The notes under the pieces: generated by a model
The model's database searches: none
Told to the model about the DNA's origin: nothing
The model's input: only the letters and a program-made list of their open reading frames with translations
Source of the DNA: Limanda limanda
Taxonomy: Eukaryota > Chordata > Actinopteri > Pleuronectiformes > Pleuronectidae
Direction of reading: 5' to 3'
DNA length: 64,000 nucleotides
NCBI RefSeq assembly: GCF_963576545.1
Contig: NW_026870469.1
Location: 496,001 to 560,000 of the forward strand
Program-made: the position numbers and the translations under genes
Shown: positions 50,459-62,555 of the stretch, piece by piece
Layout: the number at the start of each line of letters is the position of its first letter
Numbering within the stretch: position 1 is the stretch's first letter

Positions 50459-50669
50459 CAAGTCTCTCCGACCTTCACAAAAAAAGTTATTCAAGAATAT
50501 CTCTTTCTCCTATGTGCTTTCATCCCTAACCCTAACCCTAACCCTTCCGAAAGTCGGAGAAGCTCAAGGATGGTACCGATCGATGCGCGCTCTTCCGAAG
50601 GTCGTACAAGCTCGGGGATGGTACCAATCGATCGGCAGGACCCAAATTAGTCCAGATGCAACCACTTTC
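50459..50669 (+). repeat. A/B fusion monomer from a 107 bp deletion
   Basis: The sequence follows A up to GATGCGCGCT (ending 50,591) and continues as the B middle/right boundary CTTCCGAAGG. The two parents share only CT (50,590-50,591) at the join. The landmark interval here is 374 bp instead of 481 bp, so exactly 107 bp of an A-B junction is missing: 30 bp of the A right module, the 44 bp B left module and 33 bp of the B middle. It is the only structurally hybrid monomer seen. The short microhomology points to end joining or replication slippage, not exchange between aligned monomers. Confidence 0.88.
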
Positions 50670-50995
50670 CAAGTCTCTCCGACCTTCACAAAAAAAGTTA
50701 TTCAAGAATATCTCTTTCTCCTATGTGCTTTCATCCCTAACCCTAACCCTAACCCTTCCGAAAGTCGGAGAAGCTCAAGGATGGTACCGATCGATGTGCG
50801 CTACCCCATTTAGTGGGGGTAGAGCCTACTTGCAAGTCTCTCCGACCTTCACAAAAAAAGTTATTCAAGAATATCTCTTTCTCCTATGTGCTTTCATCCC
50901 TAACCCTAACCCTAACCCTTCCGAAAGTCGGAGAAGCTCAAGGATGGTACCGATCGATGCGCGCAACCCCATTTAGTGGGGGTAGAGCCTACTTG

Positions 50996-52438
50996 CAAGT
51001 CTCTCCGACCTTCACAAAAAAAGTTATTCAAGAATATCTCCTCAGATTTGGGGGAATTTCGTCGGTCGACCTCTTTCGAAGGTCGTACAAGCTCGGGGAT
51101 GGTACCAATCGATCCGCAGGACCCAAATTAGTCCAGATGCAACCACTTTCCAAGTCTCTCCGACCTTCACAAAAAAAGTTATTCAAGAATATCTCTTTCT
51201 CCTATGTGCTTTCATCCCTAACCCTAACCCTAACCCTTCCGAAAGTCGGAGAAGCTCAAGGATGGTACCGATCGATGCGCGCTACCCCATTTAGTGGGGG
51301 TAGAGCCTACTTGCAAGTCTCTCCGACCTTCACAAAAAAAGTTATTCAAGAATATCTCCTCAGATTTGGGGGAATTTCGTCGGTCGACCTCTTCCGAAGG
51401 TCGTACAAGCTCGGGGATGGTACCAATCGATCCGCAGGACCCAAATTAGTCCAGATGCAACCACTTTCCAAGTCTCTCCGACCTTCACAAAAAAAGTTAT
51501 TCAAGAATATCTCTTTCTCCTATGTGCTTTCATCCCTAACCCTAACCCTAACCCTTCCGAAAGTCGGAGAAGCTCAAGGATGGTACCGATCGATGCGCGC
51601 TACCCCATTTAGTGGGGGTAGAGCCTACTTGCAAGTCTCTCCGACCTTCACAAAAAACGTTATTCAAGAATATCTCTTTCTCCTATGTGCTTTCATCCCT
51701 AACCCTAACCCTAACCCTTCCGAAAGTCGGAGAAGCTCAAGGATGGTACCGATCGATGCGCGCTACCCCATTTAGTGGGGGTAGAGCCTACTTGCAAGTC
51801 TCTCCGACCTTCACAAAAAAAGTTATTCAAGAATATCTCCTCAGATTTGGGGGAATTTCGTCGGTCGACCTCTTCCGAAGGTCGTACAAGCTCGGGGATG
51901 GTACCAATCGATCCGCAGGACCCAAATTAGTCCAGATGCAACCACTTTCCAAGTCTCTCCGACCTTCACAAAAAAAGTTATTCAAGAATATCTCTTTCTC
52001 CTATGTGCTTTCATCCCTAACCCTAACCCTAACCCTTCCGAAAGTCGGAGAAGCTCAAGGATGGTACCGATCGATGCGCGCTACCCCATTTAGTGGGGGT
52101 AGAGCCTACTTGCAAGTCTCTCCGACCTTCACAAAAAAAGTTATTCAAGAATATTTCTTTCTCCTATGTGCTTTCATCCCTAACCCTAACCCTAACCCTT
52201 CCGAAAGTCGGAGAAGCTCAAGGATGGTACCGATCGATGCGCGCTACCCCATTTAGTGGGGGTAGAGCCTACTTGCAAGTCTCTCCGACCTTCACAAAAA
52301 AAGTTATTCAAGAATATCTCTTTCTCCTATGTGCTTTCATCCCTAACCCTAACCCTAACCCTTCCGAAAGTCGGAGAAGCTCAAGGATGGTACCGATCGA
52401 TGCGCGCAACCCCATTTAGTGGGGGTAGAGCCTACTTG
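50996..52438 (+). repeat. 1,443 bp block, copy 3
   Basis: Same interval order and alleles (AAAAAACGTT near 51,657, GAATATTTCTTTC near 52,149). Its right part overlaps a 962 bp tandem duplication that adds a second GAATATTTCTTTC A and a second CAAGTCTTTCC B downstream. Confidence 0.85.
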
Positions 52439-53718
52439 CAAGTCTTTCCGACCTTCACAAAAAAAGTTATTCAAGAATATCTCCTCAGATTTGGGGGAAT
52501 TTCGTCGGTCGACCTCTTTCGAAGGTCGTACAAGCTCGGGGATGGTACCAATCGATCCGCAGGACCCAAATTAGTCCAGATGCAACCACTTTCCAAGTCT
52601 CTCCGACCTTCACAAAAAAAGTTATTCAAGAATATCTCTTTCTCCTATGTGCTTTCATCCCTAACCCTAACCCTAACCCTTCCGAAAGTCGGAGAAGCTC
52701 AAGGATGGTACCGATCGATGCGCGCTACCCCATTTAGTGGGGGTAGAGCCTACTTGCAAGTCTCTCCGACCTTCACAAAAAAAGTTATTCAAGAATATCT
52801 CCTCAGATTTGGGGGAATTTCGTCGGTCGACCTCTTCCGAAGGTCGTACAAGCTCGGGGATGGTACCAATCGATCCGCAGGACCCAAATTAGTCCAGATG
52901 CAACCACTTTCCAAGTCTCTCCGACCTTCACAAAAAAAGTTATTCAAGAATATCTCTTTCTCCTATGTGCTTTCATCCCTAACCCTAACCCTAACCCTTC
53001 CGAAAGTCGGAGAAGCTCAAGGATGGTACCGATCGATGCGCGCTACCCCATTTAGTGGGGGTAGAGCCTACTTGCAAGTCTCTCCGACCTTCACAAAAAA
53101 AGTTATTCAAGAATATTTCTTTCTCCTATGTGCTTTCATCCCTAACCCTAACCCTAACCCTTCCGAAAGTCGGAGAAGCTCAAGGATGGTACCGATCGAT
53201 GCGCGCTACCCCATTTAGTGGGGGTAGAGCCTACTTGCAAGTCTCTCCGACCTTCACAAAAAAAGTTATTCAAGAATATCTCTTTCTCCTATGTGCTTTC
53301 ATCCCTAACCCTAACCCTAACCCTTCCGAAAGTCGGAGAAGCTCAAGGATGGTACCGATCGATGCGCGCAACCCCATTTAGTGGGGGTAGAGCCTACTTG
53401 CAAGTCTTTCCGACCTTCACAAAAAAAGTTATTCAAGAATATCTCCTCAGATTTGGGGGAATTTCGTCGGTCGACCTCTTTCGAAGGTCGTACAAGCTCG
53501 GGGATGGTACCAATCGATCCGCAGGACCCAAATTAGTCCAGATGCAACCACTTTCCAAGTCTCTCCGACCTTCACAAAAAAAGTTATTCAAGAATATCTC
53601 TTTCTCCTATGTGCTTTCATCCCTAACCCTAACCCTAACCCTTCCGAAAGTCGGAGAAGCTCAAGGATGGTACCGATCGATGCGCGCTACCCCATTTAGT
53701 GGGGGTAGAGCCTACTTG
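51795..53718 (+). repeat. Two tandem 962 bp units (BA-A-A-BA)
   Basis: Units 51,795-52,756 and 52,757-53,718 share GAATATTTCTTTC (about 52,151 and 53,113) and CAAGTCTTTCC (52,439 and 53,401), both pairs exactly 962 bp apart. The duplication straddles the end of the third 1,443 bp block, so it arose after that block was formed. Confidence 0.85.
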
Positions 53719-55976
53719 CAAGTCTCTCCGACCTTCACAAAAAAAGTTATTCAAGAATATCTCTTTCTCCTATGTGCTTTCATCCCTAACCCTAACCCTA
53801 ACCCTTCCGAAAGTCGGAGAAGCTCAAGGATGGTACCGATCGATGCGCGCTACCCCATTTAGTGGGGGTAGAGCCTACTTGCAAGTCTCTCCGACCTTCA
53901 CAAAAAAAGTTATTCAAGAATATCTCTTTCTCCTATGTGCTTTCATCCCTAACCCTAACCCTAACCCTTCCGAAAGTCGGAGAAGCTCAAGGATGGTACC
54001 GATCGATGCGCGCTACCCCATTTAGTGGGGGTAGAGCCTACTTGCAAGTCTCTCCGACCTTCACAAAAAAAGTTATTCAAGAATATCTCTTTCTCCTATG
54101 TGCTTTCATCCCTAACCCTAACCCTAACCCTTCCGAAAGTCGGAGAAGCTCAAGGATGGTACCGATCGATGCGCGCTACCCCATTTAGTGGGGGTAGAGC
54201 CTACTTGCAAGTCTCTCCGACCTTCACAAAAAAAGTTATTCAAGAATATCTCTTTCTCCTATGTGCTTTCATCCCTAACCCTAACCCTAACCCTTCCGAA
54301 AGTCGGAGAAGCTCAAGGATGGTACCGATCGATGCGCGCAACCCCATTTAGTGGGGGTAGAGCCTACTTGCAAGTCTCTCCGACCTTCACAAAAAAAGTT
54401 ATTCAAGAATATCTCCTCAGATTTGGGGGAATTTCGTCGGTCGACCTCTTCCGAAGGTCGTACAAGCTCGGGGATGGTACCAATCGATCGGCAGGACCCA
54501 AATTAGTCCAGATGCAACCACTTTCCAAGTCTCTCCGACCTTCACAAAAAAAGTTATTCAAGAATATCTCTTTCTCCTATGTGCTTTCATCCCTAACCCT
54601 AACCCTAACCCTTCCGAAAGTCGGAGAAGCTCAAGGATGGTACCGATCGATGTGCGCTACCCCATTTAGTGGGGGTAGAGCCTACTTGCAAGTCTCTCCG
54701 ACCTTCACAAAAAAAGTTATTCAAGAATATCTCTTTCTCCTATGTGCTTTCATCCCTAACCCTAACCCTAACCCTTCCGAAAGTCGGAGAAGCTCAAGGA
54801 TGGTACCGATCGATGCGCGCAACCCCATTTAGTGGGGGTAGAGCCTACTTGCAAGTCTCTCCGACCTTCACAAAAAAAGTTATTCAAGAATATCTCCTCA
54901 GATTTGGGGGAATTTCGTCGGTCGACCTCTTTCGAAGGTCGTACAAGCTCGGGGATGGTACCAATCGATCCGCAGGACCCAAATTAGTCCAGATGCAACC
55001 ACTTTCCAAGTCTCTCCGACCTTCACAAAAAAAGTTATTCAAGAATATCTCTTTCTCCTATGTGCTTTCATCCCTAACCCTAACCCTAACCCTTCCGAAA
55101 GTCGGAGAAGCTCAAGGATGGTACCGATCGATGCGCGCTACCCCATTTAGTGGGGGTAGAGCCTACTTGCAAGTCTCTCCGACCTTCACAAAAAAAGTTA
55201 TTCAAGAATATCTCTTTCTCCTATGTGCTTTCATCCCTAACCCTAACCCTAACCCTTCCGAAAGTCGGAGAAGCTCAAGGATGGTACCGATCGATGCGCG
55301 CTACCCCATTTAGTGGGGGTAGAGCCTACTTGCAAGTCTCTCCGACCTTCACAAAAAAAGTTATTCAAGAATATCTCTTTCTCCTATGTGCTTTCATCCC
55401 TAACCCTAACCCTAACCCTTCCGAAAGTCGGAGAAGCTCAAGGATGGTACCGATCGATGCGCGCAACCCCATTTAGTGGGGGTAGAGCCTACTTGCAAGT
55501 CTCTCCGACCTTCACAAAAAAAGTTATTCAAGAATATCTCCTCAGATTTGGGGGAATTTCGTCGGTCGACCTCTTCCGAAGGTCGTACAAGCTCGGGGAT
55601 GGTACCAATCGATCGGCAGGACCCAAATTAGTCCAGATGCAACCACTTTCCAAGTCTCTCCGACCTTCACAAAAAAAGTTATTCAAGAATATCTCTTTCT
55701 CCTATGTGCTTTCATCCCTAACCCTAACCCTAACCCTTCCGAAAGTCGGAGAAGCTCAAGGATGGTACCGATCGATGTGCGCTACCCCATTTAGTGGGGG
55801 TAGAGCCTACTTGCAAGTCTCTCCGACCTTCACAAAAAAAGTTATTCAAGAATATCTCTTTCTCCTATGTGCTTTCATCCCTAACCCTAACCCTAACCCT
55901 TCCGAAAGTCGGAGAAGCTCAAGGATGGTACCGATCGATGCGCGCAACCCCATTTAGTGGGGGTAGAGCCTACTTG

Positions 55977-57419
55977 CAAGTCTCTCCGACCTTCACAAAA
56001 AAAGTTATTCAAGAATATCTCCTCAGATTTGGGGGAATTTCGTCGGTCGACCTCTTTCGAAGGTCGTACAAGCTCGGGGATGGTACCAATCGATCCGCAG
56101 GACCCAAATTAGTCCAGATGCAACCACTTTCCAAGTCTCTCCGACCTTCACAAAAAAAGTTATTCAAGAATATCTCTTTCTCCTATGTGCTTTCATCCCT
56201 AACCCTAACCCTAACCCTTCCGAAAGTCGGAGAAGCTCAAGGATGGTACCGATCGATGCGCGCTACCCCATTTAGTGGGGGTAGAGCCTACTTGCAAGTC
56301 TCTCCGACCTTCACAAAAAAAGTTATTCAAGAATATCTCCTCAGATTTGGGGGAATTTCGTCGGTCGACCTCTTCCGAAGGTCGTACAAGCTCGGGGATG
56401 GTACCAATCGATCCGCAGGACCCAAATTAGTCCAGATGCAACCACTTTCCAAGTCTCTCCGACCTTCACAAAAAAAGTTATTCAAGAATATCTCTTTCTC
56501 CTATGTGCTTTCATCCCTAACCCTAACCCTAACCCTTCCGAAAGTCGGAGAAGCTCAAGGATGGTACCGATCGATGCGCGCTACCCCATTTAGTGGGGGT
56601 AGAGCCTACTTGCAAGTCTCTCCGACCTTCACAAAAAACGTTATTCAAGAATATCTCTTTCTCCTATGTGCTTTCATCCCTAACCCTAACCCTAACCCTT
56701 CCGAAAGTCGGAGAAGCTCAAGGATGGTACCGATCGATGCGCGCTACCCCATTTAGTGGGGGTAGAGCCTACTTGCAAGTCTCTCCGACCTTCACAAAAA
56801 AAGTTATTCAAGAATATCTCCTCAGATTTGGGGGAATTTCGTCGGTCGACCTCTTCCGAAGGTCGTACAAGCTCGGGGATGGTACCAATCGATCCGCAGG
56901 ACCCAAATTAGTCCAGATGCAACCACTTTCCAAGTCTCTCCGACCTTCACAAAAAAAGTTATTCAAGAATATCTCTTTCTCCTATGTGCTTTCATCCCTA
57001 ACCCTAACCCTAACCCTTCCGAAAGTCGGAGAAGCTCAAGGATGGTACCGATCGATGCGCGCTACCCCATTTAGTGGGGGTAGAGCCTACTTGCAAGTCT
57101 CTCCGACCTTCACAAAAAAAGTTATTCAAGAATATTTCTTTCTCCTATGTGCTTTCATCCCTAACCCTAACCCTAACCCTTCCGAAAGTCGGAGAAGCTC
57201 AAGGATGGTACCGATCGATGCGCGCTACCCCATTTAGTGGGGGTAGAGCCTACTTGCAAGTCTCTCCGACCTTCACAAAAAAAGTTATTCAAGAATATCT
57301 CTTTCTCCTATGTGCTTTCATCCCTAACCCTAACCCTAACCCTTCCGAAAGTCGGAGAAGCTCAAGGATGGTACCGATCGATGCGCGCAACCCCATTTAG
57401 TGGGGGTAGAGCCTACTTG
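55977..57419 (+). repeat. 1,443 bp block, copy 4
   Basis: Same interval order and alleles (AAAAAACGTT near 56,636, GAATATTTCTTTC near 57,130). It is followed by a CAAGTCTTTCC B monomer, as is copy 3, so the shared segment extends beyond the block on the right. Confidence 0.85.
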
Positions 57420-60400
57420 CAAGTCTTTCCGACCTTCACAAAAAAAGTTATTCAAGAATATCTCCTCAGATTTGGGGGAATTTCGTCGGTCGACCTCTTT
57501 CGAAGGTCGTACAAGCTCGGGGATGGTACCAATCGATCCGCAGGACCCAAATTAGTCCAGATGCAACCACTTTCCAAGTCTCTCCGACCTTCACAAAAAA
57601 AGTTATTCAAGAATATCTCTTTCTCCTATGTGCTTTCATCCCTAACCCTAACCCTAACCCTTCCGAAAGTCGGAGAAGCTCAAGGATGGTACCGATCGAT
57701 GCGCGCTACCCCATTTAGTGGGGGTAGAGCCTACTTGCAAGTCTCTCCGACCTTCACAAAAAAAGTTATTCAAGAATATCTCTTTCTCCTATGTGCTTTC
57801 ATCCCTAACCCTAACCCTAACCCTTCCGAAAGTCGGAGAAGCTCAAGGATGGTACCGATCGATGCGCGCAACCCCATTTAGTGGGGGTAGAGCCTACTTG
57901 CAAGTCTCTCCGACCTTCACAAAAAAAGTTATTCAAGAATATCTCCTCAGATTTGGGGGAATTTCGTCGGTCGACCTCTTTCGAAGGTCGTACAAGCTCG
58001 GGGATGGTACCAATCGATCCGCAGGACCCAAATTAGTCCAGATGCAACCACTTTCCAAGTCTCTCCGACCTTCACAAAAAAAGTTATTCAAGAATATCTC
58101 TTTCTCCTATGTGCTTTCATCCCTAACCCTAACCCTAACCCTTCCGAAAGTCGGAGAAGCTCAAGGATGGTACCGATCGATGCGCGCTACCCCATTTAGT
58201 GGGGGTAGAGCCTACTTGCAAGTCTCTCCGACCTTCACAAAAAAAGTTATTCAAGAATATCTCTTTCTCCTATGTGCTTTCATCCCTAACCCTAACCCTA
58301 ACCCTTCCGAAAGTCGGAGAAGCTCAAGGATGGTACCGATCGATGCGCGCAACCCCATTTAGTGGGGGTAGAGCCTACTTGCAAGTCTCTCCGACCTTCA
58401 CAAAAAAAGTTATTCAAGAATATCTCCTCAGATTTGGGGGAATTTCGTCGGTCGACCTCTTCCGAAGGTCGTACAAGCTCGGGGATGGTACCAATCGATC
58501 CGCAGGACCCAAATTAGTCCAGATGCAACCACTTTCCAAGTCTCTCCGACCTTCACAAAAAAAGTTATTCAAGAATATCTCTTTCTCCTATGTGCTTTCA
58601 TCCCTAACCCTAACCCTAACCCTTCCGAAAGTCGGAGAAGCTCAAGGATGGTACCGATCGATGCGCGCATCCCCATTTAGTGGGGGTAGAGCCTACTTGC
58701 AAGTCTCTCCGACCTTCACAAAAAAAGTTATTCAAGAATATCTCCTCAGATTTGGGGGAATTTCGTCGGTCGACCTCTTCCAAAGGTCGTACAAGCTCGG
58801 GGATGGTACCAATCGATCCGCAGGACCCAAATTAGTCCAGATGCAACCACTTTCCAAGTCTCTCCGACCTTCACAAAAAAAGTTATTCAAGAATATCTCT
58901 TTCTCCTATGTGCTTTCATCCCTAACCCTAACCCTAACCCTTCCGAAAGTCGGAGAAGCTCAAGGATGGTACCGATCGATGTGCGCTACCCCATTTAGTG
59001 GGGGTAGAGCCTACTTGCAAGTCTCTCCGACCTTCACAAAAAAAGTTATTCAAGAATATCTCTTTCTCCTATGTGCTTACATCCCTAACCCTAACCCTAA
59101 CCCTTCCGAAAGTCGGAGAAGCTCAAGGATGGTACCGATCGATGCGCGCAACCCCATTTAGTGGGGGTAGAGCCTACTTGCAAGTCTCTCCGACCTTCAC
59201 AAAAAAAGTTATTCAAGAATATCTCCTCAGATTTGGGGGAATTTCGTCGGTCGACCTCTTTCGAAGGTTGTACAAGCTCGGGGATGGTACCAATCGATCC
59301 GCAGGACCCAAATTAGTCCAGATGCAACCACTTTCCATGTCTCTCCGACCTTCACAAAAAAAGTTATTCAAGAATATCTCTTTCTCCTATGTGCTTTCAT
59401 CCCTAACCCTAACCCTAACCCTTCCGAAAGTCGGAGAAGCTCAAAAATGGTACCGATCGATGCGCGCTACCCCATTTAGTGGGGGTAGAGCCTACTTGCA
59501 AGTCTCTCCGACCTTCACAAAAAAAGTTATTCAAGAATATCTCTTTCTCCTATGTGCTTTCATCCCTAACCCTAACCCTAACCCTTCCGAAAGTCGGAGA
59601 AGCTCAAGGATGGTACCGATCGATGCGCGCTACCCCATTTAGTGGGGGTAGAGCCTACTTGCAAGTCTCTCCGACCTTCACAAAAAAAGTTATTCAAGAA
59701 TATCTCTTTCTCCTATGTGCTTTCATCCCTAACCCTAACCCTAACCCTTCCGAAAGTCGGAGAAGCTCACGGATGGTACCGATTGATGCGCGCTACCCCA
59801 TTTAGTGGGGGTAGAGCCTACTTGCAAGTCTCTCCGACCTTCACAAAAAAAGTTATTCAAGAATATCTCTTTCTCCTATGTGCTTTCATCCCTAACCCTA
59901 ACCCTAACCCTTCCGAAAGTCGGAGAAGCTCAAGGATGGTACCGATCGATGCGCGCAACCCCATTTAGTGGGGGTAGAGCCTACTTGCAAGTCTCTCCGA
60001 CCTTCACAAAAAAAGTTATTCAAGAATATCTCCTCAGATTTGGGGGAATTTCGTCGGTCGACCTCTTCCGAAGGTCGTACAAGCTCGGGGATGGTACCAA
60101 TCGATCAGCAGGACCCAAATTAGTCCAGATGCAACCACTTTCCAAGTCTCTCCGACCTTCACAAAAAAAGTTATTCAAGAATATCTCTTTCTCCTATGTG
60201 CTTTCATCCCTAACCCTAACCCTAACCCTTCCGAAAGTCGGAGAAGCTCAAGGATGGTACCGATCGATGCGCGCTACCCCATTTAGTGGGGGTAGAGCCT
60301 ACTTGCAAGTCTCTCCGACCTTCACAAAAAAAGTTATTCAAGAATATCTCTTTCTCCTATGTGCTTACATCCCTAACCCTAACCCTAACCCTTCCGAAAG

Positions 60401-61112
60401 TCGGAGAAGCTCAAGGATGGTACCGATCGATGCGCGCAACCCCATTTAGTGGGGGTAGAGCCTACTTGCAAGTCTCTCCGACCTTCACAAAAAAAGTTAT
60501 TCAAGAATATCTCCTCAGATTTGGGGGAATTTCGTCGGTCGACCTCTTTCGAAGGTCGTACAAGCTCGGGGATGGTACCAATCGATCCGCAGGACCCAAA
60601 TTAGTCCAGATGCAACCACTTTCCAAGTCTCTCCGACCTTCACAAAAAAAGTTATTCAAGAATATCTCTTTCTCCTATGTGCTTTCATCCCTAACCCTAA
60701 CCCTAACCCTTCCGAAAGTCGGAGAAGCTCAAGGATGGTACCGATCGATGCGCGCTACCCCATTTAGTGGGGGTAGAGCCTACTTGCAAGTCTCTCCGAC
60801 CTTCACAAAAAAAGTTATTCAAGAATATCTCTTTCTCCTATGTGCTTTCATCCCTAACCCTAACCCTAACCCTTCCGAAAGTCGGAGAAGCTCAAGGATG
60901 GTACCGATCGATGCGCGCTACCCCATTTAGTGGGGGTAGAGCCTACTTGCAAGTCTCTCCGACCTTCACAAAAAAAGTTATTCAAGAATATCTCTTTCTC
61001 CTATGTGCTTTCATCCCTAACCCTAACCCTAACCCTTCCGAAAGTCGGAGAAGCTCAAGGATGGTACCGATCGATGCGCGCAACCCCATTTAGTGGGGGT
61101 AGAGCCTACTTG

Positions 61113-62555
61113 CAAGTCTCTCCGACCTTCACAAAAAAAGTTATTCAAGAATATCTCCTCAGATTTGGGGGAATTTCGTCGGTCGACCTCTTCCGAAGGT
61201 CGTACAAGCTCGGGGATGGTACCAATCGATCCGCAGGACCCAAATTAGTCCAGATGCAACCACTTTCCAAGTCTCTCCGACCTTCACAAAAAAAGTTATT
61301 CAAGAATATCTCTTTCTCCTATGTGCTTTCATCCCTAACCCTAACCCTAACCCTTCCGAAAGTCGGAGAAGCTCAAGGATGGTACCGATCGATGCGCGCT
61401 ACCCCATTTAGTGGGGGTAGAGCCTACTTGCAAGTCTCTCCGACCTTCACAAAAAAAGTTATTCAAGAATATCTCCTCAGATTTGGGGGAATTTCGTCGG
61501 TCGACCTCTTCCGAAGGTCGTACAAGCTCGGGGATGGTACCAATCGATCCGCAGGACCCAAATTAGTCCATATGCAACCACTTTCCAAGTCTCTCCGACC
61601 TTCACAAAAAAAGTTATTCAAGAATATCTCTTTCTCCTATGTGCTTTCATCCCTAACCCTAACCCTAACCCTTCCGAAAGTCGGAGAAGCTCAAGGATGG
61701 TACCGATCGATGCGCGCTACCCCATTTAGTGGGGGTAGAGCCTACTTGCAAGTCTCTCCGACCTTCACAAAAAACGTTATTCAAGAATATCTCTTTCTCC
61801 TATGTGCTTTCATCCCTAACCCTAACCCTAACCCTTCCGAAAGTCGGAGAAGCTCAAGGATGGTACCGATCGATGCGCGCTACCCCATTTAGTGGGGGTA
61901 GAGCCTACTTGCAAGTCTCTCCGACCTTCACAAAAAAAGTTATTCAAGAATATCTCCTCAGATTTGGGGGAATTTCGTCGGTCGACCTCTTCCGAAGGTC
62001 GTACAAGCTCGGGGATGGTACCAATCGATCCGCAGGACCCAAATTAGTCCAGATGCAACCACTTTCCAAGTCTCTCCGACCTTCACAAAAAAAGTTATTC
62101 AAGAATATCTCTTTCTCCTATGTGCTTTCATCCCTAACCCTAACCCTAACCCTTCCGAAAGTCGGAGAAGCTCAAGGATGGTACCGATCGATGCGCGCTA
62201 CCCCATTTAGTGGGGGTAGAGCCTACTTGCAAGTCTCTCCGACCTTCACAAAAAAAGTTATTCAAGAATATTTCTTTCTCCTATGTGCTTTCATCCCTAA
62301 CCCTAACCCTAACCCTTCCGAAAGTCGGAGAAGCTCAAGGATGGTACCGATCGATGCGCGCTACCCCATTTAGTGGGGGTAGAGCCTACTTGCAAGTCTC
62401 TCCGACCTTCACAAAAAAAGTTATTCAAGAATATCTCTTTCTCCTATGTGCTTTCATCCCTAACCCTAACCCTAACCCTTCCGAAAGTCGGAGAAGCTCA
62501 AGGATGGTACCGATCGATGCGCGCAACCCCATTTAGTGGGGGTAGAGCCTACTTG
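61113..62555 (+). repeat. 1,443 bp block, copy 5
   Basis: Same interval order with AAAAAACGTT near 61,772 and GAATATTTCTTTC near 62,266. It differs from the others in its first B, which has CTTCCGAAGG instead of CTTTCGAAGG, and in a private CCATATGC (near 61,571). It is not preceded by a GATGTGCGC A. The left limit of true shared ancestry may therefore lie inside the block. Confidence 0.8.

Noticed and set aside
50976..55957. A 4,981 bp superperiod in domain III equal to the 4,981 bp offset in domain I
   Set aside because: The A/B order of the following segments (50,996 onward versus 55,977 onward) diverges after about 1.76 kb, so equal lengths probably arise because all distances are sums of 163 and 155.
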